NCBI GenBank assembly: GCA_910574915.1
Contig: CAJTCR010000015.1
Location: 35,390-99,389, forward strand
Direction of reading: 5' to 3'
Source of the DNA: Eubacteriaceae bacterium
Lineage (GTDB): Bacteria > Bacillota > Clostridia > Lachnospirales > Lachnospiraceae
Length of the DNA: 64,000 bases
Positions 51,704-64,000 of this stretch are shown piece by piece. A model generated the notes under the pieces. It searched no databases, was not told the DNA's origin, and saw only the letters and a list, made by a program, of their open reading frames with translations. Both the position numbers and the translations under genes were made by a program. The number at the start of each line of letters is the position of its first letter. The first letter of the stretch is position 1.

Positions 51704-51729
51704 ATCGATCCAACATCCTGTTTTTCTTA

Positions 51730-53562
51730 TTATAAATGCTGTGCCTTATTGTCAGAGATTTCTTCCCTGCTGAATACATGCCCCATTTCCAGCTTCTTTC
51801 TGTTTTCTTCTGTATAAGGCACCGCCGGGATGCGGACAGAAACCGTCGTCCCCTCGTCCGGCTCGCTCTCTACAAGCAGCCCGTATTCTTTTCCAAAAAG
51901 AATCTGAATCCGGTTGTTGACATTGACAAGCCCGACACCTGAGCCATGCTTATGAATCCGGTTGCTGTCCGTCAGCACAAGGCTTACCTCCTCCTCTGAC
52001 ATGCCCACGCCGTTGTCTGCTACAGACAGGGTCACATTGCCGTCTTTGAGCGTTCCTGTCACTTTGATCTCTCCGCAGTCATCCATGCCTTCCATACCGT
52101 AATTGATCGCGTTTTCCAAAATCGGCTGCAAGACCAGCTTCACCGTGCAGCACGCATACACTTCCTGCTCTACGTCAAACGTAATGGAAAAACTGTTCTT
52201 GTAGCGGACTTTTTGTATATTCATATAACTTTTGGCATGTTGCAGCTCATCTTTGATATTGATAATCGTACGCCCTTTGGACAGGCTGATGCGAAACAGC
52301 TTTGCCAGCTCCGAGATCATAAACACCGCATCATCGTTGCGTTCTCCCTCGATCATCCATGTAATGGAATCCAGTGCATTATACAGAAAATGCGGATTAA
52401 TCTGGCTTTGCAGGGCGTCCAGCTCACTTTTTCTGCGCTCCGTCTGTTCCAGGACAATCTTATGCATCAGCTCATCGATCTGTTCATACGAACGCTGGAT
52501 CGAATAGCCCAGATAGCGGATCTCCTGGGAACCGCCAATATAGATCTCCGGCTTTTCTCCTGCTTCGTATTCTGTTACCGACTCATTTAACTTTAAAATC
52601 GGACTGGAAATCCTGACCGAAATCACGCGGTTGATCACGACCAGCATCATCGCCATCAGCAAAATCAAAATTACAATAAAATACCGAATATCATACATGC
52701 CCTGGTTAAATGTCGCATAGGGAATAATGCCTACAAGCTTCCATCCGGTATAGCTGATCGTATTTACGATCACCTTTCTTTTTTCTCCTCTGAATAAGTC
52801 CTCATAGACGCCGTCTTTGTATTTTGCCGTCTGTATGCTGTTTTCATACGCAATTCCGTTGCTGATCTGAATCTGCCTGTTGTGGTAGATAATCTGCCCG
52901 TTGCTGTCACACAAGTAATAATACTGTCCATTATTGATCGCATTGATCTTTTTCATCATGCGTGAAATGCCTGCGTAGTCCATATCGACAAGCAGCACCC
53001 CGTTCATAGGGATTCCATGATCTGTCAGCTCTACGACGCGGCTTAGGGAAATCACCCAATAATACCGATGGGTGTGGTCGTCAAACAGGTTTTGAATATG
53101 CGGTGTGGAAAAGTGCATATTTTCCACTTCCTTAAAAGCCTTTTGATACCAGTCCTGTCTTGTAACATCGGGATCTTCCTTTTGCAGTGCAACCGGCTCT
53201 GCGGCAATCAGGCTGCCATAATGGTTATAGACAGCGATGCTGCGCAGATTCCTGCTGTTTGCCTCATATAAGAGGTTCATCCCTTTTTGGATATCTTTAT
53301 CCTGACTGGAAAAATCATTTTCTTTAATGACATTATAGTACACCGCATCTGAGATCTGCCTCATGCTGACCAGATAATCCTCCAGATTTTCCCCGGTCTG
53401 CTCCATCAGTTTTTTTGTGCTCTGAATAATATCATGCTTGGAAGCAACCGAAAATCTAAGGTACATGACAATCCCAAGAACCAGCATGATCGAAGCCGAC
53501 ATAATGGAAAACGCAGCCATAATCGTTGACTGTATCTTTCTTGGCTTTGATTTATGATTCAC
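51730..53562 (-). CDS. Sensor histidine kinase, YesM/LytS type
   Basis: A 610-residue two-span kinase. Membrane segments lie near residues 15-35 and 290-310, flanking an extracellular double-Cache-like sensor (DYLVSMRQISDAVYY, MNGVLLVDMDYAGIS). A HAMP-like region follows, then the His_kinase box LDALQSQINPHFLYNALDS with the phospho-acceptor His, and an HATPase domain (VLQPILENAINYGME, VADNGVGMS, GSGVGLVNVNNRIQ). I start at GTG 53562, overlapping the AraC-part stop by 11 bp, since the 20 codons before it lie inside that gene. It should phosphorylate the adjacent YesN-type regulator in response to a sugar. Confidence 0.9.
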   Translation of the reverse strand: MNHKSKPRKIQSTIMAAFSIMSASIMLVLGIVMYLRFSVASKHDIIQSTKKLMEQTGENLEDYLVSMRQISDAVYYNVIKENDFSSQDKDIQKGMNLLYEANSRNLRSIAVYNHYGSLIAAEPVALQKEDPDVTRQDWYQKAFKEVENMHFSTPHIQNLFDDHTHRYYWVISLSRVVELTDHGIPMNGVLLVDMDYAGISRMMKKINAINNGQYYYLCDSNGQIIYHNRQIQISNGIAYENSIQTAKYKDGVYEDLFRGEKRKVIVNTISYTGWKLVGIIPYATFNQGMYDIRYFIVILILLMAMMLVVINRVISVRISSPILKLNESVTEYEAGEKPEIYIGGSQEIRYLGYSIQRSYEQIDELMHKIVLEQTERRKSELDALQSQINPHFLYNALDSITWMIEGERNDDAVFMISELAKLFRISLSKGRTIINIKDELQHAKSYMNIQKVRYKNSFSITFDVEQEVYACCTVKLVLQPILENAINYGMEGMDDCGEIKVTGTLKDGNVTLSVADNGVGMSEEEVSLVLTDSNRIHKHGSGVGLVNVNNRIQILFGKEYGLLVESEPDEGTTVSVRIPAVPYTEENRKKLEMGHVFSREEISDNKAQHL

Positions 53563-54565
53563 GTTCTGAATGCTCCGTTCTGTATTTGGAAGGCGATACG
53601 CCAAACCGTCTTTTAAATACATAGCTGAAATAATTCGGGTCTGTATAACCGACTTTTTTTGCGATCATATAGCTTTTTTCATTTGTTTCGATTAAAAGGC
53701 ATGACGCCCTGTCCATACGGTAATCGGTCAGATAACTGATAAATGAATTTCCCGTTTCTTTTTTAAAGATCGTAGAAAAATAAGAATTGGATACCCCAAG
53801 GATCTCACACACACAGTCCAGCGATAGCTCCTCGTTTCCATAATTATTATGCACGTATTCCTTTGCCCTGGATACAAACGACTTGGTCGAGCTGTTCCTA
53901 ACGCTGATAATCGTTTTTCGAAAATCCAGACACTTTTCTACCAGCCATTTGCGCAGCGTATCCGGCTCCATATCTAACAGCCTGGTGTACAGCCTGCGGA
54001 TATCCCCGGAAAAATCATCTGCCGTAATATCGTTATTGACCGCAAAACGGTAAAATGCACTGATCAGCTCCATCATATCAATATAATACTGCTCCAGCGA
54101 TTTCTGCGGAAAAGAAGTATGTTCCAGATACTGGCTTGCTGCCTTTTTCACATCCTCTTCACTGCCCAGCCTTATCATCTTAAATAAAGCAGACAGCTCA
54201 TTTTCCAGCCCGTCTCTTTTTACAGCCTTCTGCGGAGCAATTTCTTTAAAGTTAATCGCCTTGGAAACACCGTAGATACCGCGGTAAGAAACCGCCTCTC
54301 TTGCACTGCCGTAAGACTGCGGCAGCTCCAGGATATCCGCACACACCTGTCCGATTCCGATTGTCACCACCGCGCCGATCATACGCCTGGCGTATTTGCA
54401 GAACCGGTCACAATCATCCGTTAATTCCGAGATCTCTGATTCATTGATAAGCTGTGTAATGAGGATCGTGTTGCCAAGATAGGAAAAGCATTTTGCCTTC
54501 CATTTTTGTTCCAGATGCTCGACTGCCTGCTTATGCACCGATGTAGCTAAAAGCATCGGGTTCAT
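53552..54565 (-). CDS. YesN-type response regulator, C-terminal part (AraC DNA-binding), split from its receiver
   Basis: A 337-residue frame that carries the middle and the C-terminal parts of a YesN-like regulator: LGNTILITQLINESEISELT and the IGIGQVCADILELPQSYGSA middle domain, then an AraC helix-turn-helix pair (CVCEILGVSNSYFSTIFKKE, IAKKVGYTDPNYFSYVFKRR). The first residues (MNPMLLATSVHKQ) continue the middle domain of the preceding frame, so this ATG is probably an accidental internal codon rather than a natural start. Together with 54562-55158 it makes about 535 residues, the normal size of one YesN regulator. Confidence 0.85.
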   Translation of the reverse strand: MNPMLLATSVHKQAVEHLEQKWKAKCFSYLGNTILITQLINESEISELTDDCDRFCKYARRMIGAVVTIGIGQVCADILELPQSYGSAREAVSYRGIYGVSKAINFKEIAPQKAVKRDGLENELSALFKMIRLGSEEDVKKAASQYLEHTSFPQKSLEQYYIDMMELISAFYRFAVNNDITADDFSGDIRRLYTRLLDMEPDTLRKWLVEKCLDFRKTIISVRNSSTKSFVSRAKEYVHNNYGNEELSLDCVCEILGVSNSYFSTIFKKETGNSFISYLTDYRMDRASCLLIETNEKSYMIAKKVGYTDPNYFSYVFKRRFGVSPSKYRTEHSERES

Positions 54566-55158
54566 CTGCCCGGCACCTGGCTGGACGATGTATGGATGAC
54601 CAGGCAGCTAAAATACGGCCCCGGAAAGGAAAGCTGATAATCGCACAGATACCTTGGTATTTCCTCTCCCGGAACCCGCCCTTCTATAAGAGCCGCATAA
54701 AAATCCGCCTGCAGCAGCGGCAGGGATTCCATATAATATTTCTCTAAGATCTCTACATTGCGCTTTTCGCTGATCTCCTGGTCAAGCTTGTATTTCAGCT
54801 TTGTAAATACCTCCGTCAGCTCCGCCGAATTAATCGGCTTTAGCACATATTCCTCCACTTCAAGATGCACGGCTTCTTTTGCGTATTCAAATTCATCAAA
54901 TCCGGTGAAAAAAAGAATCTTTGCCGCCGGATACTCTGCCTTGATCCGGTTAGACAGCTCCAGCCCGTCCATATACGGCATTCTGATATCTGTCATAATA
55001 ACGTCAGGCTGATACTCCTCTACCATCTCAAACGCCTTTACCCCATTGCAGGCATAGCCGATCACAGAAAATCCAAGGCTTTCCCAGTTAATCTTTTTCA
55101 TAATCGCCTGTACGACTTCCTCTTCATCATCTACAAGAAGAATTGTATATTTATCCAT
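54562..55158 (-). CDS. YesN-type response regulator, N-terminal part (receiver), truncated by a frameshift
   Basis: A 198-residue frame. It contains a complete receiver domain (LLVDDEEEVVQAIMKKI, phospho-acceptor Asp in VIMTDIRMPYMDG, EYVLKP) and the start of the middle domain (YFSCLVIHTSSSQVPGR). It ends at a TGA that overlaps the next ATG. One extra base near 54566-54570 would restore a continuous frame reading ...SSQVPGQMNPML.... I start at ATG 55158, 41 bp from a strong promoter. Confidence 0.88.
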   Translation of the reverse strand: MDKYTILLVDDEEEVVQAIMKKINWESLGFSVIGYACNGVKAFEMVEEYQPDVIMTDIRMPYMDGLELSNRIKAEYPAAKILFFTGFDEFEYAKEAVHLEVEEYVLKPINSAELTEVFTKLKYKLDQEISEKRNVEILEKYYMESLPLLQADFYAALIEGRVPGEEIPRYLCDYQLSFPGPYFSCLVIHTSSSQVPGR

Positions 55159-55198
55159 ACTTTTTATCCCCACGTAATAGTGTTTCTACTTTACGCTT

Positions 55199-55227
55199 AT
55201 TATAACAAACGCACAGCGAATTGTAAA
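55199..55227 (-). promoter_or_regulatory. Sigma-A promoter of the two-component operon
   Basis: Minus strand TTTACA, 17 bases, TATAAT, with a TG one base before the -10 (extended -10). It lies 41 bp before the regulator start and just beyond the GH2 terminator, so the two-component genes are transcribed independently of the mgl operon. Confidence 0.85.
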
Positions 55228-55236
55228 CAGTGTACA

Positions 55237-55266
55237 AAAAGAGCCGGAATATTATCCGGCTCTTTT
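55237..55266. terminator. Terminator of the galactoside operon
   Basis: Perfect 11-bp stem (AAAAGAGCCGG/CCGGCTCTTTT) with an 8-base loop, one base past the GH2 stop, with T-runs on both strands. Confidence 0.9.
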
Positions 55267-55267
55267 G

Positions 55268-59836
<4,569 letters not shown>

Positions 59837-61492
59837 TTATTTCTTCTGCACGTATTTCAGACAGTCCAGTGTTACTGCCACAAGGATAATAATACCCGAA
59901 AATACGAATTGCAGATTTGTATCAATACCAAGGATCGTCAGGGAATAGGTAAGCGCCGTAAAAATAAATACGCCGACTACAACGCCCGAAATCTTGCCAA
60001 TACCACCAGTAAAGGATACGCCGCCAACAACACATGCCGCAATCGCGTCCATTTCCCAGCCCTGCCCATACGCAGCGGAACCAGATCCAACCATTCTTGC
60101 ACATTCCAGCCAGGAACCAAAGCCATAAAGGATGCCTGCAAGGACAAATGCCCCTACGGTAACGCGAAATACCGAGATACCGGATACAGACGCTGCTTCA
60201 GGATTTCCGCCGACTGCATATAAGTTTTTGCCAAATGTCGTTTTGTTCCAGATAAACCATACAATGATAATCGCTGCAAAAGCCCAGAGGATAATTGTAG
60301 GGAAACCATTTATTTTGGGAATAATCATTGCCGGGATCGACGGTTCAATCGCACCAAACGATACACCTTTTGTCGCATATGTAATCAATCCAAAAATGAC
60401 AAGCATATTCGCCATTGTGGAAATAAACGGATGCATCTTAAATTTTGCGGTAAAAAACCCTGCAATCGCTGTAAAAAATGTACATAATACGATACAAGCA
60501 ATCAATGCGAGCACGACTCTGACCCCAATCGGCAGGCCGGTAAAATCAAACGCATGACCGAAAACCAATCCGGTATTGACGCCCTGGTGCATCACAATCG
60601 TCGCTGTCGTCATACCCATACCTACCATTCGTCCAATGGAAAGGTCTGTACCGGTAAGGAGGATCAGCCCTGCTACGCCAAGTGCAAGGAACATACGCGG
60701 AGAAGCCTGCTGTAAAATATTCAGTACATTGCTATAAGTAAGGAGCGGGGTATTTTTTATGATCGGAGTAATAATACACAGCATGATAAAGATCAGAACA
60801 ATGGCGATATATAAGCCATTTTGCAGTAAAAAGGCCCTGCGGTTAAACGTATATTTATAGTTTTCCCATTTCTGCGCGGCTGTCTCTGCAAATGTAAACT
60901 TAGACATACGCAGCAGGTCAAGCAAATGGTATTTATAGCTAAAAGCCGCGTGTCTTCTGTCCTTTACCTGCTGGAGATCCTTCTCCAGCTCCATTTTTGC
61001 GTCAAAGAGCCTGTTTTTGTATACATACTTCTCATCCTTGATTTCCTGATGGTCAGAAAGCTTTGCAATCGCTGCCTGGTGTTCCTGTCCCAGTTGTGCG
61101 GTCTTTCTCTGGTATTTCTCCCGTGCCGCCACCTTTTCCTTCATACAGCTTGTATTTACCGCCTGATAATAGTCTTTATCAAAATGCGCGTTAATATAAG
61201 CTTCCGCGTCTGAGATCAGCTTTGCGATCTCATCTTTATTTTTTGCTTCTACTGCTTTCGCTTTTTCCAGCTCTGCCTGGTCTGCCGCAAGCTTCGCTTC
61301 TTTTTCCTGTTTCGTATAAATACGGTCTCTCTTAAGGCTGTCCATATGGTTTTGCAAGGAGAGTACCTTATCCGTCCCGTCTTCTCTCAGTTTGTCTATT
61401 TTAGACTGAATCTTGCCGACATAATCGTCGATCGGCTGACGCAGCTTCATTTCTTCTTCAGTCGTTAGAACCGCATTGTTTGCCATATCCAT
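59837..61492 (-). CDS. mglC: Galactoside ABC transporter permease (MglC) with long N-terminal coiled-coil extension
   Basis: A 551-residue protein. The C-terminal about 325 residues are a BPD_transp_2 permease (LGVAGLILLTGTDLSIGRMVG, MLVIFGLITYATKG, YAVGGNPEAASVSGI, GWEMDAIAACVVGGVSFTGG), matching MglC, normally about 335 residues. The first about 220 residues are an added charged, heptad-rich cytoplasmic region (DQAELEKAKAVEAKNKDEI, KMELEKDLQQVKDRRHA). The extension is in frame with no stop or alternate strong start between. It could tether the permease to another partner. It lies 23 bp after mglA. Confidence 0.88.
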   Translation of the reverse strand: MDMANNAVLTTEEEMKLRQPIDDYVGKIQSKIDKLREDGTDKVLSLQNHMDSLKRDRIYTKQEKEAKLAADQAELEKAKAVEAKNKDEIAKLISDAEAYINAHFDKDYYQAVNTSCMKEKVAAREKYQRKTAQLGQEHQAAIAKLSDHQEIKDEKYVYKNRLFDAKMELEKDLQQVKDRRHAAFSYKYHLLDLLRMSKFTFAETAAQKWENYKYTFNRRAFLLQNGLYIAIVLIFIMLCIITPIIKNTPLLTYSNVLNILQQASPRMFLALGVAGLILLTGTDLSIGRMVGMGMTTATIVMHQGVNTGLVFGHAFDFTGLPIGVRVVLALIACIVLCTFFTAIAGFFTAKFKMHPFISTMANMLVIFGLITYATKGVSFGAIEPSIPAMIIPKINGFPTIILWAFAAIIIVWFIWNKTTFGKNLYAVGGNPEAASVSGISVFRVTVGAFVLAGILYGFGSWLECARMVGSGSAAYGQGWEMDAIAACVVGGVSFTGGIGKISGVVVGVFIFTALTYSLTILGIDTNLQFVFSGIIILVAVTLDCLKYVQKK

Positions 61493-61515
61493 TCATCTCC
61501 CTTTTGCAGATATTT

Positions 61516-63030
61516 TTATAGGTATTTTGCACTAAGCCGCAATAACTCTTCCTGATCCGTCTCTTTCGTATTTACAATCCCGGAAAGATGCCCGTTGGAC
61601 ATAACGCCGATGCGGTTCGTAATACCAAGAATCTCCGGCATTTCAGAAGATACGACAATAATTGTCTTTCCCTGTTTTGCCATCTGGATAATCAGCTCGT
61701 AGATCTCGTATTTTGCGCCGACGTCAATGCCCCTCGTAGGTTCATCCATCATAAATACCTGCGGCCCGCGCTCTAACCATTTTCCAAAGATTACCTTCTG
61801 CTGATTTCCCCCCGATAAGCTTGAGATCATATCGTCCGGCCCCATACACTTTGTATGCATAATCTTGATCTCTTTCGCAGTCGCTTTGACCATCTTAGAA
61901 TCCGAAAGCGCGAATCCAGACATATACTGGCTGAGATTTGCAATCGTCGTGTTAAACGTAAGGTCTCCCTTTAAAAACAGCCCGTTTGCCTTGCGTTCCT
62001 CTGTAATCAGTGCAAACCCGTGATCCATCGCTTCTCTCGCGCTGCTGAAATTCATCAGGCGGTGATTAAAGTACACACGCCCCGCCGCCCTGGTACGGAT
62101 TCCAAAAATCGTCTCCATCAGCTCCGTACGTCCTGCGCCGACCAGCCCATACAGCCCAAAAATCTCCCCTTCTTTTACATCAAACGTAATATCCTGTAAA
62201 TGAGGTTCAAACTTGGTAGACAAATGCTGGATCGATAAAATCACATCTTTTGGTTCATTATCTACCGGAGGGAAGCGGTTTTCCAAAGACCTGCCGACCA
62301 TAGCCGCGATCAGCTCGTTCATGTTCGTTTCCTTGCTGCTCTTTGTCATAACCAGATTTCCGTCTCTAAGCACCGAGATTTCGTCACAGATTTCAAATAT
62401 TTCATCCATTTTATGAGAAATGTAGATCAGGGCGATCCCCTGTTCCTTTAACATCCTCATCATTCCAAACAGCTTATCTACTTCCTGTACCGTCAGAGAA
62501 GATGTTGGCTCATCCAGTACGATTACCTTGGAATTATAGGAAATTGCCTTGGCAATCTCGCACATCTGCCTTTGTGATACAGACATATTGCGCATTGGCT
62601 GGGTCAGGTTCACGGTCATGCCCAGCTTTCGAAACAGCTCTGAGGCTTCTTTTTTCATTCTGCCTTCATCAATTACGCCCATAGAATTTACCGGATAACG
62701 CCCTAGAAACAGATTGTCGATTACATTTCTCTCCAGGCATTGATTCAGCTCCTGATGAACCATTGCGATGCCGTTTTCCAGTGCGTCCTTTGGCCCGGAA
62801 AAACTAACTTCCTTACCGTCCAGGAAGATATTTCCCTCGTCCTTTTGATACGTACCAAACAGGCATTTCATCATCGTTGATTTTCCGGCTCCGTTTTCAC
62901 CCATCAGTCCCATGACAGTGCCGCGCTTTACATCCAGCTTAATATGATCCAGCACCCTGTTGCGCCCAAAGGACTTGCTCATGCCGCGTATCGATAAGAC
63001 AATATCATCTTTCTTATCTTTATCTGCCAT
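61516..63030 (-). CDS. mglA: Galactoside ABC transporter ATP-binding protein (MglA)
   Basis: A 504-residue tandem ATPase. The first cassette has Walker A GENGAGKSTMM, signature MSVSQRQMCEIAKA and Walker B VIVLDEPTSSL. The second has the degenerate loop GLVGAGRTELMETIFG, signature LSGGNQQKVIFGKWL and FMMDEPTRGID. This is the MglA/RbsA architecture of sugar uptake systems. It energises import through MglC. It lies 97 bp after the mglB fragment, with an attenuator-like hairpin between. Confidence 0.94.
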   Translation of the reverse strand: MADKDKKDDIVLSIRGMSKSFGRNRVLDHIKLDVKRGTVMGLMGENGAGKSTMMKCLFGTYQKDEGNIFLDGKEVSFSGPKDALENGIAMVHQELNQCLERNVIDNLFLGRYPVNSMGVIDEGRMKKEASELFRKLGMTVNLTQPMRNMSVSQRQMCEIAKAISYNSKVIVLDEPTSSLTVQEVDKLFGMMRMLKEQGIALIYISHKMDEIFEICDEISVLRDGNLVMTKSSKETNMNELIAAMVGRSLENRFPPVDNEPKDVILSIQHLSTKFEPHLQDITFDVKEGEIFGLYGLVGAGRTELMETIFGIRTRAAGRVYFNHRLMNFSSAREAMDHGFALITEERKANGLFLKGDLTFNTTIANLSQYMSGFALSDSKMVKATAKEIKIMHTKCMGPDDMISSLSGGNQQKVIFGKWLERGPQVFMMDEPTRGIDVGAKYEIYELIIQMAKQGKTIIVVSSEMPEILGITNRIGVMSNGHLSGIVNTKETDQEELLRLSAKYL

Positions 63031-63063
63031 TCTTTTACTCCTGTCTTAACCTATTTTCTAAAA

Positions 63064-63093
63064 GATTTAGGGAGAATCTCTTCTCCCTAAATC
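63064..63093 (-). terminator. Attenuator-type hairpin between mglB and mglA
   Basis: Perfect 12-bp stem (GATTTAGGGAGA/TCTCCCTAAATC) with a 6-base loop, followed on the minus strand by a short T-run (TTTTAG). Such a site is common after binding-protein genes and lets the binding protein be made in excess of the ATPase and permease. Confidence 0.75.
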
Positions 63094-63126
63094 ACTTTTT
63101 TGTCCTTATTTACAGCCGTATGGCAA

Positions 63127-63861
63127 TTACTGGTTCAGCAGCGCCGTATAAGAAGCTGAATTGTCTGTCTTAACCATATTGATTGCGAATGCATCATACT
63201 GTCCTGGATTTCCAAGACGGTTTGTGATATTAGACTCTGTCTGTCCGTCGCCGCCGATATAATCAACTTCAAGATTCATCAGATCATCGTAGCTCTGAAG
63301 AAGCGGCTGATACGTAGAGCTTAAGAAGTTGTCAGAAGCGTTGTAAATATTCAACCATACCTTCTTGGATGGATGTGCACCTGCGTCAAGCTGATTTGCT
63401 ACAGGCTCATAAACCTTTGTAGAATCTGTAAAATCTTTGTAATTATCAGCAGTAACTGCTACGTTCAACGCATAGTAAGAACGCTGTTCTTCGTTGTATG
63501 TAAATACGTCTTCGGATAATACATTGCCTGCATCATCTGCCGTGCCGATACCTGTATCAATATCCACGCCGTCTAAAGCATTACGCAGCACGCGAAGGGT
63601 AAGGTAAGCCTGCACGTCTGCATGTTGGCTGATTGTTCCGCCGTAGCCTTCTGCGATTGCAGCCACTGCATCAGAGTTTGCGTCATATCCGAAAGTAGGC
63701 ACTTTATTGTCTTTTGACCATGCGTTAAACATGGACATACCCATACCATCATTATTGGATGCGATAATATCGATGGAATCGCCGAAAGAAGAAGACCATG
63801 TACCGATCGCATTACCTGCTGTAGCTGCATCCCATGTAGCGCCTCTTAACTTGACCCACAA
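63127..63861 (-). pseudogene. mglB: 5'-truncated galactose-binding protein gene (mglB remnant)
   Basis: The frame lacks the signal peptide and about the first half of the protein. It opens in the middle of the MglB fold (RGATWDAATAGNAIGTW, IDIIASNNDGMGMSMFNAW, VPTFGYDANSDAVAAIAEG) and runs to a normal binding-protein end (VAVTADNYKDF). It then continues for about 85 residues that resemble the start of another binding-protein lobe (KKVWLNIYNASDNFLSS, YDAFAINMVKTDNSASYTAL). A stop codon precedes the first in-frame TTG, and that TTG lies inside a promoter-like -10, so no functional product is expected. DNA upstream of 63862 is unrelated. Confidence 0.85.
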
Positions 63862-63887
63862 TTATAACATATATTTTCGATAAGCAA
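63861..63887 (-). promoter_or_regulatory. Outward-facing promoter-like sequence at the mglB junction
   Basis: Minus strand TTGCTT, 15 bases, TATAAT, preceded by TG one base before the -10 (extended -10: TGTTATAAT). The -35 spacing is short, but an extended -10 can compensate. Its position at the break could restore transcription of mglA, mglC and the GH2 gene. Confidence 0.5.
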
Positions 63888-64000
63888 GTAATGAGCAAAG
63901 AACCTCTAAGCCCTGACAAATAGAACGTGCTCCGGGCATACCATCGCTCGGAGCACCTTTTATTCCACTCAGAACCCCTAAATCATAAATCGCCTCTTTC
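63862..64000. other. Foreign-looking DNA abutting the mglB break
   Basis: 139 bp without a gene. It includes an 8-bp-stem hairpin with a 14-base loop at 63927-63956 (GTGCTCCG/CGGAGCAC) followed on the plus strand by CCTTTTATT, a terminator-like end. Combined with the abrupt loss of the mglB frame, this looks like the end of an inserted element or a rearrangement point; I cannot name a family. Confidence 0.5.

Overview
The window looks like a chromosomal segment of a motile, Gram-positive, gut-type Clostridia, most likely a Lachnospiraceae member. The evidence is AT-rich low-GC DNA, a flagellar late-gene cluster with FliW/CsrA and two FlgK paralogues, the dnaX-ybaB-recR block followed by LysM/DUF5711/CvpA-type membrane proteins, and a sugar-responsive YesM/YesN two-component system next to an mgl-type galactoside transporter and a large secreted GH2 enzyme. 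I see no rRNA, tRNA or CRISPR array. Every gene except one (39462-40787) lies on the minus strand, so genes are transcribed from right to left.

Layout in transcription order, right to left. (1) 55.2-64.0 kb: a galactoside operon with a 5'-truncated mglB, then mglA, mglC and a 1514-residue secreted beta-galactosidase. The operon is cut off from its upstream region at about 63.86 kb by foreign-looking DNA. (2) 48.6-55.2 kb: a two-component system whose YesN-type regulator is split by an apparent -1 frameshift, a YesM-type kinase and two sugar-binding proteins. The two binding-protein genes are separated by about 1 kb that is almost entirely long palindromic elements. (3) 40.8-48.5 kb: housekeeping genes pfkA, dnaX, a small ORF, ybaB, recR, a LysM protein, DUF5711 and cvpA. 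(4) 39.5-40.8 kb: the single plus-strand gene, a secreted InlB-repeat/fibronectin-III protein. (5) 28.6-39.3 kb: the flagellar late operons flgM-flgN-flgK-flgK-flgL-fliW-csrA and flaG-fliD-fliS-chaperone, each with a recognisable sigma-28 promoter. (6) 25.2-28.3 kb: a cassette of an XRE regulator and three divergent paralogues of an unrecognised single-pass membrane protein. (7) 1-24.6 kb: a flagellin glycosylation island around the flagellin gene. It holds a Maf-type flagellin glycosyltransferase, a WbpG/HisH/HisF amidotransferase trio, a WecE-like aminotransferase, a GNAT acetyltransferase, GT2 and CgeB-like glycosyltransferases fused to FkbM methyltransferase or acetyltransferase modules, LicA and LicC phosphocholine-activation enzymes, a NeuC-type epimerase and a sugar formyltransferase that runs off the left edge.

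How the parts fit: sigma-28 drives flagellin, the FlgM operon and the FlaG/FliD operon. FliW and CsrA can set flagellin translation through a hairpin in the flagellin leader. Maf and the sugar genes would then decorate flagellin. The most unusual element is a TPR-GT2-alkaline-phosphatase-fold fusion next to licA/licC, with no LicD in view. I propose it as a candidate phosphocholine transferase for a flagellar glycan. The XRE/triplicate membrane-protein cassette and the palindrome island are the other stretches I cannot explain with known systems.
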